Assembly (NCBI GenBank): GCA_003649205.1
Contig: QMRC01000001.1
Span: 140,767-204,766 of the forward strand
Length of the DNA stretch: 64,000 nucleotides
Origin: Thermoprotei archaeon
GTDB taxonomy: Archaea > Thermoproteota > Thermoprotei > Thermoproteales > B15-G16
Reading direction: 5' to 3'
The notes beneath the pieces are model-generated. The model was not told the origin of the DNA. It saw only the letters and a program-made list of their open reading frames with translations, and did not search any database. Positions 40,460 through 49,087 of the stretch are shown here, one piece after another. The position numbers were made by a program, and so were the translations under genes. Position 1 is the first letter of the stretch, and each line of letters begins with the position of its first letter.

Positions 40460-40561
40460 AGTAACTCAACTCCACGCTCTTTAAAGAGGTAGGAAGCGAG
40501 TAGGGGAATTAAAATTTAGGTTAAGTATTAAGGAAGGAAAAGATAAGGGGTTATAGGTGGC

Positions 40562-42307
40562 TTAGCCAGGTGCTAGGACGCCTATCAGTCCAAGTACGAA
40601 ACCAATTACGAAGTACAGCCCAAGTACCTTTATCGGTGAAATACCCTTCTTCATCAATGCAAATGCTCCTAGGAAGAATGCCAGTGGTATTAATCTAGGC
40701 ATTATCTTATCGATACACTCCTGTATTGATATTGCTGCACCCTTCATACCAACAATCTGTAATGGTACCTTAACATTTACGTAGGTTACACCTAAAGCAG
40801 CAATAACTGCAACTGCTAAAGCGGCTAGTGCTGTTCTGATAATCTCTATTCTACCTGTCCTTAGTATAGTTGCAATACTTAGGCCATACTTGTAACCGTA
40901 GTACAGTAGAAGCCAACCAACGATGAACACAACTGGTATCCAAAGTACTGCTGCTACAACTGGTCCTACGAAACCTGCAGTCATAGCTAGTGATGCACCT
41001 ATACCAAAGGCAATTGGTCTCCAGGTGAACCAGAAAATACCATCACCGAGACCAGCTAGTGGTCCCATGAGTGATGTCTTGATGCCACGAACGGTCTCCA
41101 TGTCTGCTCCACTCTCTTCTAGTGCAGCGTCTATACCTACGATCAGTGGTATCATAACTGGGTTTGTGTTGAAGAACTCATTGTGCATCTTCATCCAAGT
41201 CTTCAATTCATCCGGTGTCTTCCTCAGTTTCTTCTCTATGTGAGTCATGATGAAAGCGTAAGCTGAACCTTGCATTCTCTCGTAGTTCCAAGCCCATTGT
41301 GACGCAAAAGCAATCTTGAGAAATGTCTTCACTAAGTCCTTCTTAGTGAGAACACGCTGCCCTTCTGTAGGTGTGGCAGTAGTTGGTGCTGCAGCTCTAA
41401 TAGCCTCCCAAAGTTCTTTGCGCCAAACAAGGAATATTAGACCTGCAACCAGTAATGCAACACCTAAGATGGGTAGCTTTAGGTAGGCTATGAGGACGTA
41501 ACCTAGTATCAACCATGGAAGCATTTCACTAGTGTAGAGTAGCTTTAGCAACCAACCTAGACCAATAGCAGGCATTAACCAACCTGCGACGCCAAGTGCG
41601 GTGAAAATCTTCTTCACTATTGGTGTATTGACGAAGGTCCTCAACGTCTCCACTGCCTGTGGACTCATGCCCAATGCCGCAAATGCGACAACTGGGATCA
41701 GGTACGCTATAAACCACTGGAATGTACCTAGAGCAACTACTGGTCCAATAGCACTAATATTACCTGAATCAATGAGCCTATCAACTAGGTGTGAGTAACC
41801 AACACAACCCATTCTAGCTAAGACAACCTCTATGTACATAGCTAGTAGACCTATTGGAACTACCAGAGCTACTATGCTAGAGAGAGCTTCTGTCGTAACC
41901 TCAGTAATACCTAGGATCTTTGCAAACATCACTGCTACGATTGTTGCAACCCAAGCACAGGGTGCAGCAGCACCACCAATAGGGAAGACACCTAGGTACA
42001 CTAGCTCTAACATTGCTGATAGGACGAGAGCGACTTCAGGAATACCGAGTATGAATCCAGCGATAGTACCTATGAGGAGTGGTTCAGTGAATCCTAGTGG
42101 GTTAAAGCCAAGAAATGTATAGACAATTACTAGCAGCAATGCAGCAAGGCCAGCTAGCTGCAGTGGTGTGATTACGACACCAGCTTGCGTTGGTGATGGT
42201 AGGAATGTATTGAGTCCTAGAACTGGTTTAGCTAAGGCTAGTGTCAAGAGTATTAGGCAGAGGGTAGAGATGTATAGCTTACCATTAGTACGTATTTGCG
42301 CGATCAT
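40562..42307 (-). CDS. PTS EIIC-EIID fusion, mannose family
   Basis: N-half IIC (PEVALVLSAMLELVYLGVFPIGGAAAPCAWVATI), C-half IID (LTKKDLVKTFLKIAFASQWAWNYERMQGSAYAFIMTHIEKKLRKTPDEL, MGPLAGLGDGIFWFTWRPI) in one 581-aa frame. Confidence 0.92.
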   Translation of the reverse strand: MIAQIRTNGKLYISTLCLILLTLALAKPVLGLNTFLPSPTQAGVVITPLQLAGLAALLLVIVYTFLGFNPLGFTEPLLIGTIAGFILGIPEVALVLSAMLELVYLGVFPIGGAAAPCAWVATIVAVMFAKILGITEVTTEALSSIVALVVPIGLLAMYIEVVLARMGCVGYSHLVDRLIDSGNISAIGPVVALGTFQWFIAYLIPVVAFAALGMSPQAVETLRTFVNTPIVKKIFTALGVAGWLMPAIGLGWLLKLLYTSEMLPWLILGYVLIAYLKLPILGVALLVAGLIFLVWRKELWEAIRAAAPTTATPTEGQRVLTKKDLVKTFLKIAFASQWAWNYERMQGSAYAFIMTHIEKKLRKTPDELKTWMKMHNEFFNTNPVMIPLIVGIDAALEESGADMETVRGIKTSLMGPLAGLGDGIFWFTWRPIAFGIGASLAMTAGFVGPVVAAVLWIPVVFIVGWLLLYYGYKYGLSIATILRTGRIEIIRTALAALAVAVIAALGVTYVNVKVPLQIVGMKGAAISIQECIDKIMPRLIPLAFFLGAFALMKKGISPIKVLGLYFVIGFVLGLIGVLAPG

Positions 42308-42430
42308 CGGGGGAAAAGTAGTAATATTGACGTTTTTATAGATTTAATGATACTACCCTGTCAAGTGATGAAATAAATTTAGAGAGATAGGTAACCGTGT
42401 AAGTACTTGAGTACTAATTGAGGGGTCAGC

Positions 42431-42709
42431 ATGACTGTGGAAGCTAGTTTCAAGATCCTAAATAGGTTAGGTCTACATGCTAGGCCAGCTGCACTATTCG
42501 TTAAGACCTGTCGTAAATTTAAGTCGAAGATAGTGATCTTCAAGGGTGATAGAATGGCGGATGCAAAGAATATACTTCAAGTACTTGCACTTGATGTAAA
42601 CCAAGGAGATGAGATAAAGGTAGTTATTGAGGGTGAAGACGAGAAGGAAGCCTATATGGAGATAGAGAATCTTATCAAGAAGGTACTACCTGAGGTAGAT
42701 AGAGGATAG
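42431..42709 (+). CDS. ptsH: PTS phosphocarrier HPr
   Basis: NRLGLHARPAALFVKTCRKFKSKI with His active site. Confidence 0.93.
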   Translation: MTVEASFKILNRLGLHARPAALFVKTCRKFKSKIVIFKGDRMADAKNILQVLALDVNQGDEIKVVIEGEDEKEAYMEIENLIKKVLPEVDRG

Positions 42710-42748
42710 TGTTCAGTACTTGAAGAGTATTGCAGACATGAATCATAC

Positions 42749-44032
42749 ATGAATCATAAACGAAATTTAAGTTGGGACAACGTGGATCAGTTAGGTGATT
42801 CCCTCTTGAGTCTTTCATTGAGGATAAAAGACATCGGTCCTGTATCGGAGTTAAGAGGCGAACTTCCTAGACTAACTGTAGTGTATGGGAGAGTAGGCTC
42901 TGGTAAGAGCTACATCTTCAGAATATTGACACTACTACACCTAGCTCACCAGCTAGCAGAGCTGTGGGGTTTTAGGAAGGGAGGAAGGGAGGACTATGCT
43001 AAGGCATTAGCTAGATTAGTTATGTTGGAGTGTGGTCATTTTGAAGAGGCTTTCTCTGTTGATCCAGAAGTCTTGAGAACTCAGTACGTACCTCATTTCC
43101 TTCTGAAGAGAGGTATGGAGAGAGGTACCTACGAGGTACTTACTTCAGGTAATTTCCTCGCAAGACTTGAGGTATTAAAGAAAGGTATGGACTTAGAGCT
43201 TGGAGATGAGTTTAGTGAGTACGTCATTGTGACCATACCACAGGAGAGGAATCCAGTACTGATACAGCGCGATTTAGAGACTTTCTCAGCTCGCTTAAGG
43301 AAATTGTATGAGAGGTGGGGAACCAGTATACCAATACGTCAGCAGGCTTACCTAGCACTTACCTCTGAACTAATGCGGAGAAGTCCTGTCTACATGCACT
43401 ACCTCATGAATTTACTAGTTGCTACATCCTTTTTCCTAGAAGAGCGAGAGGTTGAATGTATTGAGCTTGGTAGAGATCATAGACTCAAGCTACTTGTTCA
43501 CGACATTGGTGAGGTCCTGATATGTGATGAGTATTCAACAGGGTCCAGCTACTATGACCTTGAGACACCACTCGTACTTCCTCAAGGAGCAATTGACTAC
43601 CTACTACTCACACTACTACTCAAAGCTCTTAGAAAGGCCGCGAGGGAAGTACGTGGTATCAAGTTTTTCCTCGTAGTTGATGAATTCATGGCACACGCAG
43701 ATCCATTACTAACGATGAAGGCACTAGACCTGGTTCTCGAGATACTTTACAGTGAGGAGAGAATAAGCATAGTTCTTGTAACTCACAATCCAGATGTAGT
43801 GAGTAGGTTACTGAACATCCTTCAGCATAGTAAGGAGTTCAGAGAGAGATTACTGAATCAAGTAAAGTTCCTCTACCTCGAGTACTTGTCCGAAAAACAG
43901 GGAGTAGTAGGCCAATTCTCAGGATTGAAGTTAGAGGACAATGTTGTGTTACCCGAAAGAGAAATACCTTGGTTAGAGGAGTATACACGGAAACTCACAT
44001 CACCTACCGAAATACCGAAGGTACCTAGTTGA
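42749..44032 (+). CDS. ABC-type/AAA ATPase
   Basis: Walker A GRVGSGKSYIF, Walker B KFFLVVDEFMAHADP, His switch IVLVTHNPDVV. Confidence 0.75.
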   Translation: MNHKRNLSWDNVDQLGDSLLSLSLRIKDIGPVSELRGELPRLTVVYGRVGSGKSYIFRILTLLHLAHQLAELWGFRKGGREDYAKALARLVMLECGHFEEAFSVDPEVLRTQYVPHFLLKRGMERGTYEVLTSGNFLARLEVLKKGMDLELGDEFSEYVIVTIPQERNPVLIQRDLETFSARLRKLYERWGTSIPIRQQAYLALTSELMRRSPVYMHYLMNLLVATSFFLEEREVECIELGRDHRLKLLVHDIGEVLICDEYSTGSSYYDLETPLVLPQGAIDYLLLTLLLKALRKAAREVRGIKFFLVVDEFMAHADPLLTMKALDLVLEILYSEERISIVLVTHNPDVVSRLLNILQHSKEFRERLLNQVKFLYLEYLSEKQGVVGQFSGLKLEDNVVLPEREIPWLEEYTRKLTSPTEIPKVPS

Positions 44033-44041
44033 GGTACCTAA

Positions 44042-44473
44042 ATGAGTCTCGTGCTCGATGCATCAGCATTTAAAATACTTGCAAAGCAGAGAAACCTATA
44101 CGACTTATGTAGGATGTTAAGTGAACTAAGTAGAAGAGATGGTCGAAGATACATGATTTTGGTACCGAATTCGCTACTTAAGCTATATGAGCGATTAGTT
44201 CCAAGGCTTAGATTTGAACCTCGAATATTGAAGAGAAGCATCCCATTAGCTATTCCAGAAGCTCAGCAGTATCGAAGCAATAGGCTCTTTCAACAGCTTC
44301 TACGTGATTTAACTGAATTCTTTAGATCTGAAAAGCATACTGGTGCTGAGGAAGATGCTGAGTGGCTAGCAACAGCATTGATGTACCACATAGAGTACAT
44401 AAAGGATGGAGACTTCCTCGTCATAACTCATGGTGAGTACGAGTATAGACGATTTGCATCAGCAAAAAACTAA
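44042..44473 (+). CDS. PIN-domain-like protein, partner of the ATPase
   Basis: SLVLDASAFKILA N-term Asp, EEDAEWLATAL acidic cluster, DGDFLVITHGEYE. Confidence 0.5.
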   Translation: MSLVLDASAFKILAKQRNLYDLCRMLSELSRRDGRRYMILVPNSLLKLYERLVPRLRFEPRILKRSIPLAIPEAQQYRSNRLFQQLLRDLTEFFRSEKHTGAEEDAEWLATALMYHIEYIKDGDFLVITHGEYEYRRFASAKN

Positions 44474-44547
44474 TCGAGCACAGGATACAGCAACTAGGAG
44501 AAGCTCACTGGCAACCATGTTGGTACAAAGTTGAGCACCTCTAGACC

Positions 44548-45030
44548 TCAGTAATCAGTACAAGTAAGAGAATTATCAGCATCTAACTTAACTTCAAACC
44601 ATGTATAGGGTTTCGAGCAATGACCACAAAGCTTACACAGCACTCAAGTACCTGTGACATTAGGTATGTAAGTAATCGCTATCTCTCTGAACTTAAGCTC
44701 ACAAACTCCAGCACAAGCAACTCTCTGAACATTCTACACCATGCCTATGACAATAATGCACTAGCTACGCGTAAGACCCAGGCACATAATCCTGGGATTT
44801 AACCTCTTCACTTCCCTTACTTTACTAACCTCAACATGCCTATGTAATTCAGTATCGTTACAGGTAGTAGGACCGTGAGCCTCCAAGTATTCAAGTAGGT
44901 ATTCAGGGTAATTCCTGTAATTTTTGATTGAGTTCCCATTAGATAGCAGGTCTCTTCATATAGCTTGTCTGTATCACATACCCAGCATTTAAAGCACCTT
45001 GCTAACAGGAGTTGCTTGGCAGGAACTGTC
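44548..45030 (-). pseudogene. Decayed zinc-finger-containing reading frame, unknown family
   Basis: Minus-strand fragments AKQLLLARCFKCWVCDTDKLYEETCYLMG; IKNYRNYPEYLLEYLEAHGPTTCNDTELHRHVEVSKVREVKRLNPRIMCLGLTRS*; NVQRVACAGVCELKFREIAITYIPNVTGT*VLCKLCGHCSKPYTWFEVKLDADNSLTCTDY*. Confidence 0.45.
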
Positions 45031-45080
45031 GCCTCTTAGCAAGCTTGAAGTTAGGAAGTGTGTGTTAGGTGTAGGGGGTT

Positions 45081-45158
45081 TGGCGCCCCGGCCGGGATTT
45101 GAACCCGGGTCGGCGGAGTGACAGTCCGCCATACTAGACCAGGCTATACGACCGGGGC
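45081..45158 (-). tRNA. tRNA-Asp (GTC), CCA encoded
   Basis: Reverse complement: acceptor gccccgg/ccggggc, anticodon stem gcgga/tccgc with loop ctgtcac, GGGTTCAAATCCC. Confidence 0.93.
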
Positions 45159-45369
45159 TGTTACGTCGTCTACCATATCTCCCTACTGCGTTTTTATTCG
45201 TTACTTCATGAATTCCCTTTACTTTGCTATGTGTCTTGCTTCATTTCAGCTGCTCAGTTCACGCATTAGTTTGTTTTTGTTTTTCTGTATTTCTTTTGGT
45301 GTTCTGTCTCTGTGATGTACCTTGTTTTTGGTCATTGTTTTGTGTGGTGTTTCGTCCTTGGTTTCTTGT

Positions 45370-46182
45370 ATGGTTGTTCTTGTTGTTGGTTTTGATCCTG
45401 GTCTTAAGTCGTATGGTTATGCTGTTGTTTGTCGTAGGTTTGATGTTGTTTTGAGGTTTTGTGATCTTCTTTGTCGTAGGGGTGTTTCTCCTGTTTTGGT
45501 TTGTCGTATTGGTGGTTTTGGTGTTGTTGCTGGTGCTCTTGAGGTTAGTAACTACGTTGATCCTAGGGATTTCGTTGTTGAGTTCTTGCTGAGGTTTAGG
45601 GATTATGTTTCTCGTGGTTCTGATGTTGTTCCTCATTATCGTTACTGTGGTTTTAATTGGTTGATTCCTCATTCTCTTCTACATGATTTGGGGATCTACG
45701 TTGTATCTCCTTCGAGATTGAATAGGGTTATTAGGTGTGCTCTATCTACTTGGTTTAGGAAGTACAAGTATTGTCTGAGGTGTGTTCTTGGTCATCTCTT
45801 CTGGTCGTTGTCTAGGCTCTATCACTTCTATAGGTCTAGGGATGTTGTTGAGATTGTTGTTGCTAGTGAGAGTATCAAGTACGTTTATGCTGGTGGTGAG
45901 GAGCTGTATACTAGGTATGTGTGGAGGAGCGTTGCTAGGATAGCGACTGCAATGTTTAGGTACTGTGTAGCTGGATTCAGTAGGACTGTTATTCTCGATA
46001 ATCGTACTGTTATGCGACTTGTTAAGCGTTGTCCTCTCTGTTTAACTAGGTTACGTAGGAAGAGAGCTAGGTACCTTAGTTGTCCCAGGTGTGGTGTTAT
46101 GCTTCATAGAGATGTTGTTGATGCTGTTAATTATGGTGTCTACGTTGCTCGTATGCTTTGTGATGAGCGATCGGAGCGCTGA
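45370..46182 (+). CDS. Compact RuvC-fold plus zinc-finger protein, TnpB/Cas12-like C-terminal core
   Basis: RuvC-I-like VVGFDPGLKSYGYAVV at residue about 7, candidate RuvC-II EIVVASESIKY, CPLC...CPRC, RuvC-III-like MLHRDVVDAVNYG. ORF track start 45322 is TTG; ATG 45370 preferred. Confidence 0.65.
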   Translation: MVVLVVGFDPGLKSYGYAVVCRRFDVVLRFCDLLCRRGVSPVLVCRIGGFGVVAGALEVSNYVDPRDFVVEFLLRFRDYVSRGSDVVPHYRYCGFNWLIPHSLLHDLGIYVVSPSRLNRVIRCALSTWFRKYKYCLRCVLGHLFWSLSRLYHFYRSRDVVEIVVASESIKYVYAGGEELYTRYVWRSVARIATAMFRYCVAGFSRTVILDNRTVMRLVKRCPLCLTRLRRKRARYLSCPRCGVMLHRDVVDAVNYGVYVARMLCDERSER

Positions 46183-46266
46183 GGAGGTGATGATGCATTG
46201 CTGACCTAGCTAATTTTCCGCACCCGAGAGGTGCGGGGGCGATCAGTCCGCCGTCTGAACTCTTTT
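46183..46266 (+). ncRNA. Candidate structured RNA / 3' UTR element downstream of the RuvC gene
   Basis: 7-bp hairpin ccgcacc-cgaga-ggtgcgg (46218..46236), second hairpin ggcg-atcagtc-cgcc (46238..46252), then T-run ctcttttt. Confidence 0.35.
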
Positions 46267-46289
46267 TACTAACTGACTGACTGTGTGTT

Positions 46290-47099
46290 GTGGTGATGCT
46301 CATGGTCTTGCTGTGGCTTCTCGGTACTGGTGCTGCTGAGGGTATTCCTGTTCATGGCTGTCACTGTACTGCATGTATGGAGGCTAGGAGGAATCCGCTG
46401 TATAGGAGGAGACAGGCGACTTACCTCGTTGATACAGGTAACTTAGTGATGTTACTTGATTGTGGTTCTCAGGAGGTTGTTCATAGGGAGCTTCTCGATG
46501 TTGAGATTGATTACGTCTTTATATCTCATCCTCACTTAGATCACGTAACTGGTATACATGATCTTAGGTGGAGTAAGCAGAGTAAGCAACCTACTTTGGT
46601 CATTAACCGTAGGTTCATGTACTGTGATGAGATGACTTACCTAATACCTAGGTTGAGGATCTTCTCTGTTGAATACTATGAGGAAGGTAGTGTGTATAGG
46701 TTGTGTGATGGTACTAGGATCACTCCCATTAGGTTGAGGCACGGTGATTTACCTACGTATGGCTTCCTCATCGATTGTGGTAAGGTTATTGCGTATCTTC
46801 TCGATACGAAGGGTCTTCCTCAGGAATCTCTGAAGTTGCTTAGAGAGTACAGTATTGATGTTGCTCTAGTTGACTCTACATTTGGTAGTGGATACGTAAG
46901 TGATGCTCACAATACCGTTGTTGATGCTCTTGAGTTCTCACGTATGCTCAATGTTAGGAAGCTCGTGTTGACCCACATCTCGCACAATGTTACAGGTGGT
47001 ATGAGAGAGATTGAGGAGCTTGCTAGGAGGTACGTGAAGGAGCTCTCAGTTAACTGTGAGATTTTAATTGCTCTCGATGGTATGGAGATTCACCTATAG
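46290..47099 (+). CDS. Metallo-beta-lactamase fold hydrolase (PhnP/RNase Z-like)
   Basis: GIPVHGCHCTAC, FISHPHLDHVTGIHDLRW, DAHNTVVDALEF, LTHISH. Confidence 0.85.
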   Translation: MVMLMVLLWLLGTGAAEGIPVHGCHCTACMEARRNPLYRRRQATYLVDTGNLVMLLDCGSQEVVHRELLDVEIDYVFISHPHLDHVTGIHDLRWSKQSKQPTLVINRRFMYCDEMTYLIPRLRIFSVEYYEEGSVYRLCDGTRITPIRLRHGDLPTYGFLIDCGKVIAYLLDTKGLPQESLKLLREYSIDVALVDSTFGSGYVSDAHNTVVDALEFSRMLNVRKLVLTHISHNVTGGMREIEELARRYVKELSVNCEILIALDGMEIHL

Positions 47100-47117
47100 T
47101 AGCAAACTTTTTATACT

Positions 47118-47135
47118 TGTAATACATGTATTACA
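47118..47135. promoter_or_regulatory. Perfect 18-bp palindrome TGTAATACATGTATTACA
   Basis: Exact self-complement; directly after TATA-like tttttata and ending 1 nt before the GTG start. Confidence 0.8.
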
Positions 47136-47645
47136 GTGGTGACATGTATGGGTGAGCGAAGTGAGAAGAAGGTACTGAGTGTTAGAGGTGTTGACGAGGT
47201 TACTTATCGTGAATTTGTTGCTACTGCTAAGGAACTTGGTAAGACTGTTGGTCAGGCATTGACTGAAGCTATGAGACTGTACTTACTGTTTGCTAAATCT
47301 GCATCTACTGCCCTCTCATCACTAGCCAATAACATTAATGCTTTGAAGAAGTTGACTAAAAATGCCCTATCAGCAGCATCTGAGGGGTTTAGGGAGGTTA
47401 TCCCTGAAACCATTAGTAATATCGATGAATTAGAGGTTGGTAAGGCTGATTTAGAGGCTCTTGGTAAGAGAGTTACGTTCAACAACATTAAGAGGCTCAT
47501 ATTTAGAGAAGATGTCGATAGAGAGACCTTCGAAAAGTATGTTGTCAGCATATCGAATATTGATGAATTAGTAATTCCTAGTACGCTACCTAGGTTGCTA
47601 GTGCTTGCAAGGTGTTGTAATGTTAAGAAGTTAGCTGTTAGATAG
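47136..47645 (+). CDS. Putative RHH-like DNA-binding protein
   Basis: KKVLSVRGVDEVTYREFVATAKELGKTVGQALTEAMRLYL resembles RHH; operator palindrome upstream. Confidence 0.55.
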   Translation: MVTCMGERSEKKVLSVRGVDEVTYREFVATAKELGKTVGQALTEAMRLYLLFAKSASTALSSLANNINALKKLTKNALSAASEGFREVIPETISNIDELEVGKADLEALGKRVTFNNIKRLIFREDVDRETFEKYVVSISNIDELVIPSTLPRLLVLARCCNVKKLAVR

Positions 47646-47701
47646 GTTTAATTCTCGTAAGATTTTTCTAGCTCTCTCTCACTTCCCTCTTTTGTGATTG
47701 T

Positions 47702-49087
47702 ATGAGGAGGACGAAGATAATAGCTACCATTGGGCCTTCTAGTAGATCTTATGATATACTGTTTAGGTTGGTCCTTGAGGGTGTTAGTGGTTTTAGGCTG
47801 AATTTCGCTCATGGTACTCATGAGGAGAAGCTTGAGGAGGCTAAAGCTGTTAGAGCTATTGAGCGGGAGCTAGGTACCTACGTTACTATTGTCTGTGATC
47901 TATCTGGTCCAAGTGTGAGGTTAGGTAAGGTACCTGAGTTCTACGTTCATGAGGGTGAGCAAGTTCATTTAGTGTACTCCGATGTTGGTAAAGCTGAGGA
48001 AAAGGAGGTACCTGTACCTGTTAGGCAGTTCTTTGAAGTTCTTGAGGATGGCGACATCGTCCTTATTGACGATGGTAGGGTTTGGCTTCGTGTAGATAAG
48101 ATACGTAGGGATAGAGTGGTGTGTACAGTCTTGACCAGTGGTGCTATTAGACCTGGTAAGGGTATAGGTATTAAGGGTAAGGACTTAGAGTTACCTCCAC
48201 TAACTAGCAAGGATGTCGAGGACATTAAGTTCTGTGTAGCTAATGGAATTGTCGATTACTTTGCACTATCATTCGTTAAGCGTGGCGATGACGTTAAGAT
48301 ACTGAGAGACTTACTAAATGACCTCGGTGCCGATGATGTTGGTATACTAGCTAAGATTGAAACTAAGAGTGCTGTTGATAGGGTGGATGAGATTGTTCAG
48401 CAGAGTGATGGTGTTATCATTGCTCGTGGTGATCTAGGTATTAGTCTTGGTCTTGAGAAGGTACCAATTGTTCAGCATGAGATCGTTAGGAAGTGTAGGT
48501 ACAGTGGTAAACCGTCGATAATAGCTACGCAGATTCTCGAGTCAATGGTTGAGTCACCAGTACCCACGAGAGCTGAGGTCGTTGACATCATGGTGTCAGT
48601 ACAGGAAGGTGTCGATGCTATCTTACTAACCAATGAAACTGCTATTGGTAAATACCCAGTGACCTGTGTTACGTGGTTGAAAAGAGTCTTACTGGAGGCA
48701 GAGCAGAGGTATCAACCTGAACAAGTTGATGCTACTGATGACCTCTACGATAAATTCGCTAGAGGTGTTGCCTCTCTAGCTGACTTCATCGGTGCTAAGC
48801 TACTGATCTTTACAAGGAGAGGAACAACAGCTAGGAGGATAGTGAAGTATAGACCGAGAACAGCAATCTACGTAGCAACACCAAGTGAGGTCATTGCTAG
48901 GAGGCTCAACGTCATGTGGGGTGTAAAGTCATTTGTAATTGAGGAGAGAGATGTCAGTAAGGCGCTCGATAAATTCCTTGAGCACCTAAAGGAGAGGGGT
49001 GACTTAACGTACGGTGATATCGTCATACTGACAGGTGGTATGAGAGGAGGAGCAACAGACTTAGCAAGAGTAGAGATTGTCAGGTAG
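47702..49087 (+). CDS. pyk: Pyruvate kinase
   Basis: MRRTKIIATIGPSS, FRLNFAHGTHEEKL, ILAKIETKSAVDRVDEI, IARGDLGISLG. Confidence 0.93.
   Translation: MRRTKIIATIGPSSRSYDILFRLVLEGVSGFRLNFAHGTHEEKLEEAKAVRAIERELGTYVTIVCDLSGPSVRLGKVPEFYVHEGEQVHLVYSDVGKAEEKEVPVPVRQFFEVLEDGDIVLIDDGRVWLRVDKIRRDRVVCTVLTSGAIRPGKGIGIKGKDLELPPLTSKDVEDIKFCVANGIVDYFALSFVKRGDDVKILRDLLNDLGADDVGILAKIETKSAVDRVDEIVQQSDGVIIARGDLGISLGLEKVPIVQHEIVRKCRYSGKPSIIATQILESMVESPVPTRAEVVDIMVSVQEGVDAILLTNETAIGKYPVTCVTWLKRVLLEAEQRYQPEQVDATDDLYDKFARGVASLADFIGAKLLIFTRRGTTARRIVKYRPRTAIYVATPSEVIARRLNVMWGVKSFVIEERDVSKALDKFLEHLKERGDLTYGDIVILTGGMRGGATDLARVEIVR

Noticed and set aside
44620-44802. 60-aa + strand ORF
   Set aside because: Opposite strand gives a more protein-like decayed frame; no motif in the + frame
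45259-45672. 137-aa Asn/Thr-rich minus-strand ORF
   Set aside because: Low-complexity antisense of the GT-rich RuvC-like gene; no family-like features
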